This document shows positions 59,158 through 64,000 of a DNA stretch of 64,000 nt, piece after piece; position 1 is the first letter of the stretch, and the number at the start of each line of letters is the position of its first letter. Below the pieces are notes generated by a model that had not been told where the DNA came from, did not search any database, and worked only from the letters and a program-made list of their open reading frames with translations. Position numbers and translations under genes: made by a program. The stretch covers positions 1 through 64,000 of the forward strand of contig NZ_FOQG01000008.1 of assembly GCF_900113685.1 (NCBI RefSeq), read 5' to 3'. Source of the stretch: Nocardioides psychrotolerans. GTDB taxonomy: Bacteria; Actinomycetota; Actinomycetes; Propionibacteriales; Nocardioidaceae.

Positions 59158-59230
59158 AGCCCCTTTACGGAATCGAACCGTAGACCTTCTCCTTACCATG
59201 GAGACGCTCTGCCGTCTGAGCTAAAGGGGC
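59158..59230 (-). tRNA. tRNA-Thr (anticodon GGT)
   Basis: 73 nt; acceptor GCCCCTT/AAGGGGC, D-arm AGCTCAGACGGCAGAGC, anticodon loop ATGGTAA (reads ACC/ACU), T-arm ACGGTTCGATTCCGT. CCA not encoded. Confidence 0.95.
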
Positions 59231-59241
59231 AACGACGGAGA

Positions 59242-59247
59242 ACTGTA
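59242..59247 (-). promoter_or_regulatory. -10 box of the tRNA-Thr/tRNA-Met/rpmG promoter
   Basis: TACAGT on the minus strand, 11 nt before the tRNA-Thr 5' end; TTCCCC lies 17 bp further upstream as a weak -35. Probably drives the tRNA-tRNA-rpmG transcript. Confidence 0.45.
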
Positions 59248-59302
59248 CAAGAGGTCCTGCCGTGGGGGAAATCGGCCCCTCGAGCCGTTTCCGGGGACCC
59301 TG

Positions 59303-60706
59303 TCAGTCCTGGATCCGGGCCCAGGGAAAGGCCTCCTCCAGCTCGTAGGCGAGCTCGAGGAGCGTGGCCTCGCGGCCTGCTCCGGCGCCGAACATCATCC
59401 CCTGGGGGAGACCCTCCGCGGTGGTCGCCAGGGGCAGCGAGATCGCCGGGTCACCGGTGACGTTCTGCAGCGGGGTGAAGGCCACCCACGCCATCAGCCG
59501 GTCCATGATCGTGTCGTAGTCCTGGGTCGGGTCGAGGTGCCCGACCTCTGGCGTCCGGGTCGCGAGCGTGGGTGTGAGGACGACGTCGTGGTGCTGGTGG
59601 AACGCGACTGAAAGCTGCTTGGTGGCCTTGAGTCGTCGGATGGTGCCGGGCAGGCGGTGCAGGTTGCGACGACAGTGTCGGTCGAGCCCGAGCGTGAGGT
59701 TGTCGAGGTTCTGCGGGGCCCAGGTGCGTCCGTGGCGGCGACGCCCGGTGCGGACGAGGAACATCGCCAGCATCGACCAGTAGAGCAGGAAGTCCTCGCT
59801 GAAGGAGTCGGGCACCATCAGCGCCTCGACCGGCTCCACACGGTGTCCCAGGGCCTCCAGGGAGGCTGCCACCTGCTCGGTCAGTGCGGCGACCTCGGGA
59901 CTCGCGGCCATCCCCATGCCGGCGGTGTTGAGGGCCACGCGCAGACGGCGCTTGCCAGGCCGACGGACGTCGCCGATCGGCGGCATCTCCAGGGCCCGGT
60001 AGACCTTCTCGGACTCGCGGAAGAACGCTGCCGTGTCGCGCACCGAGCGGGTGACCACGCCGTCGGAGACGATCCGGATCGGCATGTCCCGCATCAGCTT
60101 GTCCTGGGCGGTCCGGTCCCTCGTCGGCTTGAGCCCGACCAGGCCGTTGACGGCCGCAGGGATGCGGATGGAGCCGCCACCGTCGTTGGCGTGCGCGATC
60201 GGGACGGCCCCGGCCGCGACCAGGGCGGCCGACCCTGCCGACGAGGCACCTGCGACGTGGTCGGTCGACCACGGCGAGCGCACCGCGCCGAGCCGGGGGT
60301 GCTCGGCCGCACCCGAGAAGCCGTACTCCGAGAGCTGCGTCTTGCCCAGGAGGACCAGGCCGGTGGCGCGGAACATCCGGGCGAAGTCGCCGTCGCGCGG
60401 CTGCGGTCGCCCGACGTAGGAGTCGGTGCCCTCCTGGGTCGGCATCCCCTCGACGGCCACGTTGTCCTTGATCAGGGTCGGCACCCCCGAGAAGAACCCG
60501 GCGTGCGGGTCCCTGGCCTCGAGGCGGGCACGCTCGAAGGCCCGGTAGGCCACGGCGTTGAGGTCGGGGTCGACGCGCTCTACGCGGGAGACGGCCGCCT
60601 CGACGACCTCGGGGGCGGACACCTCGCCTGCGTGCAGGGCCTCGACGAGCCCGACTGCGTCGAGCTCCCCCAGGGCGTCGTCGGAGAAGGCGTGGACACG
60701 GTTCAT
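59303..60706 (-). CDS. amidase-signature family enzyme
   Basis: 467 residues of the amidase signature family, which hydrolyse C-N amide bonds with a Ser-cisSer-Lys triad: Lys in TLIKDNVAVEG, the central SS block GASSAGSAALVAAGAVPIA and nucleophile Ser in NDGGGSIRIPAAVNGLVGLK. It is not GatA, since no gatC/gatB neighbours exist and the C-terminal part differs (PLQNVTGDPAISLPL is general). ATG 60706 preferred over TTG 60715. Substrate unknown. Confidence 0.85.
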   Translation of the reverse strand: MNRVHAFSDDALGELDAVGLVEALHAGEVSAPEVVEAAVSRVERVDPDLNAVAYRAFERARLEARDPHAGFFSGVPTLIKDNVAVEGMPTQEGTDSYVGRPQPRDGDFARMFRATGLVLLGKTQLSEYGFSGAAEHPRLGAVRSPWSTDHVAGASSAGSAALVAAGAVPIAHANDGGGSIRIPAAVNGLVGLKPTRDRTAQDKLMRDMPIRIVSDGVVTRSVRDTAAFFRESEKVYRALEMPPIGDVRRPGKRRLRVALNTAGMGMAASPEVAALTEQVAASLEALGHRVEPVEALMVPDSFSEDFLLYWSMLAMFLVRTGRRRHGRTWAPQNLDNLTLGLDRHCRRNLHRLPGTIRRLKATKQLSVAFHQHHDVVLTPTLATRTPEVGHLDPTQDYDTIMDRLMAWVAFTPLQNVTGDPAISLPLATTAEGLPQGMMFGAGAGREATLLELAYELEEAFPWARIQD

Positions 60707-60764
60707 GGCCCTCAAGGTACCGGCGGGGGCGCGTTCACCGACGGTTGTCCGGACCGGCGGCGTC

Positions 60765-61472
60765 TCAGAGCAGGACGGCGAGCAGCAGCGGGAGCAGGAT
60801 GCTCATCGCGAGGGCAGTCAGCCCCATGGAGAGCCCGGCGAAGGCACCCTCGGTCTCATGGTCGGCGAGCATCCTCGATGCCCCGATGCCGTGGGAGACA
60901 GCCCCCTGGGCGAGACCGCGCGCCCGGTGGTCGCGGACCCTCAGCACCGTGAGGACGGCCGGTCCCGCGACGGCGCCGAGGATCCCGGCGAGGATCGCCA
61001 GCACCGCCGCGAGCGCCGAGATGCCACCGGCGCTCTCGGCCAGCGCGATCGCGACCGGGGCCGTGGCGGCCTTGGGTGCCGTCGTGCGGGCGAGGACGTC
61101 GCCGCCGCCGAGGACCTGCACCAGCAGGACCGCGCTCGTGATCGACACCGCGGCACCCAGCAGCACGGCGACGAGCATCGGGACCACGAAGCCACGCAGA
61201 CGGTGGGCCTGACGGTGCAACGGGATGGCGAGGGCAACGGTGGCCGGGCCGAGCATGAAGGCGATCAGCTCGGCGCCGGCGCGGTAGTCGGTGTAGTCGA
61301 TGTCGAGGAACGTGAGGACGGGCGCCACCAGCAGGATCGCGACGAGGACCGGCTGGGCCAGCGCGTGGCCCCCCGTCCACGTCTGCACCTGACGGCCGAC
61401 CCGGTAGGCCAGGAGGGTCAGCAGGAGCATGGAGAGCGGCGAGGTGAGCAGCCACTCCCAGGTCTCGCTCAT
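60765..61472 (-). CDS. lrgB: LrgB/CidB family membrane protein
   Basis: 235 residues, mostly hydrophobic, with the LrgB blocks LGPATVALAIPLHRQ, TTAPKAATAPVAIALAESAG with GISALAAVLAI, and LAQGAVSHGIGASRML. LrgAB proteins modulate murein hydrolase activity or carry small metabolites such as pyruvate. ATG overlaps the lrgA stop (ATGA). Confidence 0.88.
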   Translation of the reverse strand: MSETWEWLLTSPLSMLLLTLLAYRVGRQVQTWTGGHALAQPVLVAILLVAPVLTFLDIDYTDYRAGAELIAFMLGPATVALAIPLHRQAHRLRGFVVPMLVAVLLGAAVSITSAVLLVQVLGGGDVLARTTAPKAATAPVAIALAESAGGISALAAVLAILAGILGAVAGPAVLTVLRVRDHRARGLAQGAVSHGIGASRMLADHETEGAFAGLSMGLTALAMSILLPLLLAVLL

Positions 61473-61828
61473 CGGGCCCGCTCGCCGGGCAGCCAGCGCT
61501 CCAGCAGGGTCGTGGTCCAGCCGACCGCAGCGAGCGCCAGCAGCCAGGAGCCCACCAGGGCCACGGCGAGCGGCAACAGGTTGTCGCGGATGACGGCGGC
61601 GTAGGCCACCACCCCGACCCCGGCCGGGATGAAGAGCAGCTGGAGGTGGCGCAGCAGCGCCTGGCCGGCTCGTACGACGGCGGCGTCGTCGCCGACCGAC
61701 CTGGCCCGGAGGACCACGAAGAGCAGCAGCATCCCGACGACCGGTCCGGGGACCCGGACGTCGAGCAGCCGGACCAGGACCTCGCCGACGAGCTGACAGG
61801 CCAGGAGCCAGGTCAGACCGGTGATCAA
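61469..61828 (-). CDS. lrgA: LrgA/CidA family holin-like protein
   Basis: 119 residues with four membrane segments and LACQLVGEVLVRLLDVRVPG, PVVGMLLLFVVL, LLFIPAGVGVVAY, the LrgA signature. The start is TTG 61828, which overlaps the tag stop as TTGA and gives the family's usual length; the open frame further upstream is a shadow of tag. Confidence 0.83.
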   Translation of the reverse strand: MITGLTWLLACQLVGEVLVRLLDVRVPGPVVGMLLLFVVLRARSVGDDAAVVRAGQALLRHLQLLFIPAGVGVVAYAAVIRDNLLPLAVALVGSWLLALAAVGWTTTLLERWLPGERAR

Positions 61829-62400
61829 GCGACGCCCTGACGGTGGCACCCGACCAGGTGGGGGTCGAAGACGCCGATCGCCTCGCACAGGGCATACATC
61901 GTGGTCGGCCCGACGAACGCGAAGCCGCGTTTCTTGAGGGCCTTGGAGAGCGCCACGGACTCGGCCGAGGTCGTGGCCTGCTGGTCGGTGTCCTCCGGCG
62001 CCGGGGGAACCTCGGGCGCGAAGCCCAGGACGAACGCCTCGAGCCCGACGTCGTCGCGCAGTGCGAGCGTCGCGCGGGCGTTGGCGACCGCCGCCTCGAT
62101 CTTGCGGCGGTTGCGCACGATCCGGACCTCGGTCATGAGCCGCTCCACGTCGCCCTCGTCGAAGTCGGCGACGGTCTCGGCGTCGAAGCCGACGAAGACC
62201 TCACGGAACGCCTCGCGCTTGTGGAGGATCGTCGACCAGGACAGGCCCGACTGGAAGGCCTCGAGGGTCAGCCGCTCGAGGTAGCCGGCCTCGCCGTCGA
62301 CGCGCCGGCCCCACTCGGTGTCGTGGTAGTCCCGCATGACGCCCGGGCCACCTGCCCACGGGCAGCGCAGCACCCCGTCCTCGCCCAGCACCGGTCCCAT
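61825..62400 (-). CDS. tag: DNA-3-methyladenine glycosylase I
   Basis: 191 residues; removes 3-methyladenine from alkylated DNA. Zinc ligands are visible as in E. coli Tag: Cys in LRCPWAG, His in YHDTEWG, and His/Cys in DPHLVGCH. Also LTLEAFQSGLSWSTILHKRE and KKRGFAFVGPTTMYAL. A short insertion (PEVPPAPEDTDQQATT) occurs mid-protein. The ATG shares one base with the pirin stop (TGATG). Confidence 0.93.
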   Translation of the reverse strand: MGPVLGEDGVLRCPWAGGPGVMRDYHDTEWGRRVDGEAGYLERLTLEAFQSGLSWSTILHKREAFREVFVGFDAETVADFDEGDVERLMTEVRIVRNRRKIEAAVANARATLALRDDVGLEAFVLGFAPEVPPAPEDTDQQATTSAESVALSKALKKRGFAFVGPTTMYALCEAIGVFDPHLVGCHRQGVA

Positions 62401-63308
62401 CAGCGACGTTCCTTCAGCCGCACGTGCGGCATCGGGGGTGCCGGGATCGGCGCGTTGGCATCGCCGGCAGGCATGCCGAACCGGCCGTCGACGAGTCCGG
62501 CGTCGGTGACCTGCGCCTGCCACTCCTCGCGGAAGCCGACGATCTCCTCGTGGCTTCGGCCCACGAAGTTCCACCACATGACGATCGACTCGCCGAACGG
62601 CGGACCGCCCAGCAGCAGGGCGCGGACCGGCTCGTCCCCGGCGACCAGCCGGACGTCGGTGCGACCGGGCGGCACGTAGACCAGGTCGTGGGCCGCGGCA
62701 GCCGTGCCCGCGACCTCGACGCGGCCCTGGTCGACCAGCAGCCCCAGCTCGTAGGACGGGTCGACTGCGAGGTCGAGCGTCGTGCGGGCGGCGAGGACCA
62801 GCTCCGCGCCGAGCAGCGGGGTCGCGGTCTCGACCGGCGACGTGTCGCCGAGCAGGGAGCCGAGGAAGACCCTCGCCTCCCAGCCTCCACCCGTCACGGG
62901 GGTCGGCGCGTGGTGGGCGAACGCGGGCGCGGTGTCGCGGGCCGCGGCGGGCAGGGCCACCCAGAGCTGGGGCCTGTGCAGGGTCGTGGTCCCGGGGGTC
63001 GACATCTCGGAGTGGCTGATGCCGTGCCCGGAGGTCATCAGGTTGACCTCGCCCGGCCGCACCATCGCGTGGTGGCCGGCGCTGTCACGGTGCTCGATCT
63101 CGCCGGTGTGACCCACGTCGTCGGGCCCGTAGTGGTCCACGAAGCACCACGCGCCGATCAGCGAGCGCTGACGCTGCGGCAGGGTGCGCCGTACGGTCAT
63201 GGCGCGGGGACCGCCCAGCGGCACGTCGCGCGGCGTCATGACCTCGACGCCGTCGGCGACGCCCGCCGCGCAGATCAGCTCGGCGGGGTCGCGCTCGGGG
63301 TTGCTCAC
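62400..63308 (-). CDS. pirin family protein lacking the N-terminal HxH metal motif
   Basis: 302 residues of the bicupin pirin family: FVDHYGPDDV, GEIEHRDSAGHHAMVRPGEV, NLMTSGHGISHSEMS and a C-terminal cupin (ELGLLVDQGRVEVAG, FVGRSHEEI). In relatives a stretch of about 20-30 residues with PHPHxGL lies between GPDD and GEIEHRDS; here the sequence jumps from DDV to GHTGEIEH, removing two of four iron ligands. His99 and Glu101 remain. Quercetinase-type activity is therefore doubtful. GTG or ATG start near 63308; overlaps tag by one base. Confidence 0.85.
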   Translation of the reverse strand: MSNPERDPAELICAAGVADGVEVMTPRDVPLGGPRAMTVRRTLPQRQRSLIGAWCFVDHYGPDDVGHTGEIEHRDSAGHHAMVRPGEVNLMTSGHGISHSEMSTPGTTTLHRPQLWVALPAAARDTAPAFAHHAPTPVTGGGWEARVFLGSLLGDTSPVETATPLLGAELVLAARTTLDLAVDPSYELGLLVDQGRVEVAGTAAAAHDLVYVPPGRTDVRLVAGDEPVRALLLGGPPFGESIVMWWNFVGRSHEEIVGFREEWQAQVTDAGLVDGRFGMPAGDANAPIPAPPMPHVRLKERR

Positions 63309-63338
63309 GGCCCCATCCTGCCGCAGCGGCCGGCGGTC

Positions 63339-64000
63339 TCAGGAGAGGTGCGTGGGTTGGGGGCTCCGCTTCGGCTCGTCGCCCTCACCACCAGCGACGG
63401 CACCGGCCCCCACGCCCCCGATCGGACCCGCCGGCCCCCCATCGGCCGGGACCAGGCGCACGACCACGGACTTGTAGGCCGGCTGGTTGCTGCCGTCGGC
63501 CTTGGAGTCCAGCGGCACCAGCGGATTGGTCTCGGGGTAGTAGGCACCCGTGCAGCCGCGGGGAGTGTCGTAGGAGACCACCCGGAAACGCGGCGCCTGA
63601 CGCTCGACACCGTCCTCCCACTCGCTGATGATGTCGACCATCTGGCCCTCCTCGAGCCCCAGCGACACGATGTCGTCGGGGTTGACGAAGACGACGCGGC
63701 GGCCGTTCTTGATGCCGCGGTAGCGGTCGTCGAGACCGTAGATCGTCGTGTTGAACTGGTCGTGCGAGCGCATCGTCTGCAGCAGCAACCGGCCCTCGGG
63801 CACGTGCAGCACCGAGGTCGGCGTGCAGGTGAAGATCGCCCGGTCCTTCGCCGTCGGGAAGGTGCGGGTGTCCCGCGGCGGGTGCGGCAGCACGAAGCCA
63901 CCGGGCTGCGCGACCTTCTCGTCGTAGGCGGCGCAGCCGGGCACCACGCGGGCGATCCGGTGGCGGATCTCGCTGTAGTCGTCACGGAAGGCCGACCACG
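63339..64000 (-). CDS. FdhF/YdeP-family molybdopterin oxidoreductase, C-terminal part (cut by window edge)
   Basis: The frame is open to the right edge (it begins ...WSAFRDDYSEIRHRIARV) and shows the C-terminal molybdopterin-dinucleotide-binding domain: VVPGCAAYDEKV, GFVLPHPPRDTRTF, LLLQTMRSHDQFNTTIYGLD, DRYRGIKNGRRVVFVNPDDI, FRVVSYDTPRGCTGAYYPET. This matches the YdeP/FdhF formate-dehydrogenase-like family. The Gly/Pro-rich tail is an addition. The catalytic N-terminal region is outside the window. Confidence 0.85.
   Translation of the reverse strand, partial: WSAFRDDYSEIRHRIARVVPGCAAYDEKVAQPGGFVLPHPPRDTRTFPTAKDRAIFTCTPTSVLHVPEGRLLLQTMRSHDQFNTTIYGLDDRYRGIKNGRRVVFVNPDDIVSLGLEEGQMVDIISEWEDGVERQAPRFRVVSYDTPRGCTGAYYPETNPLVPLDSKADGSNQPAYKSVVVRLVPADGGPAGPIGGVGAGAVAGGEGDEPKRSPQPTHLS

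Noticed and set aside
59303..60706. GatA subunit of glutamyl-tRNA amidotransferase
   Set aside because: No gatB or gatC nearby and the C-terminal half does not follow GatA; called a general amidase.

Overview
This window is a high-GC actinobacterial chromosome segment. It has ribosomal-protein, rpoBC and murB synteny, Mce lipid-transport genes, frequent GTG and TTG starts, four-base stop/start overlaps and leaderless-type promoters. The gene set and order fit the Nocardioidaceae (Nocardioides-like). That placement is inferred from family content; no 16S gene is present. I see no insertion sequence, prophage, rRNA or CRISPR array.

Layout. 1-4900 (minus): an edge-truncated DUF222/13E12 gene, then tetR, two ABC-exporter half-transporters and a MmcQ/YjbR gene, with a perfect palindromic operator over the tetR promoter. 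4900-10100: pdxH, a citrate synthase, small NTF2-like and GNAT genes, serC, and a bacterial topoisomerase IB convergent with serC. 10100-16440 (minus): a tightly overlapped operon of a hydroxyacid-oxoacid-transhydrogenase-like dehydrogenase, a fused FAD/Fe-S oxidase, a 29-residue membrane microprotein, a methyltransferase and an exported protein. 16517-27491 (plus): an uncharacterised cell-envelope locus with a GH5-like pseudoenzyme, a glycosyltransferase with GspE_N/MshEN-like domains, a GT-C-like membrane protein, a coiled-coil protein, two lipoproteins (one PstS-like with a coiled-coil insertion) and two tandem secreted paralogues. I regard this as the most likely undescribed system in the window.

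27451-30436 (minus): tandem-Nudix protein, PlsC acyltransferase and geranylgeranyl-reductase-family flavoprotein. 30550-53990 (minus): the trpT-secE-nusG-rplKA-rplJL and rpoBC information-processing block, with a complete eleven-gene mce lipid-import operon (mceG-yrbEAB-mceA-F-two Mce-associated proteins) lying between rplL and rpoB. Nearly every junction in the ribosomal/RNA-polymerase block carries an inverted repeat. The mce genes instead overlap without hairpins.

54100-56900 (plus): class I aminotransferase, adenosine-deaminase-like enzyme (apparently with a CTG start) and a DUF4190 protein. 56900-59230 (minus): tRNA-Thr, tRNA-Met, rpmG, two MaoC/Had-type dehydratases and murB. 59300-64000 (minus): amidase, LrgAB, DNA-3-methyladenine glycosylase I, a pirin lacking its HxH metal motif, and the C-terminal part of an FdhF/YdeP-type molybdopterin oxidoreductase cut by the window edge.

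All function calls come from reading motifs and family resemblance by eye. No database search was run.
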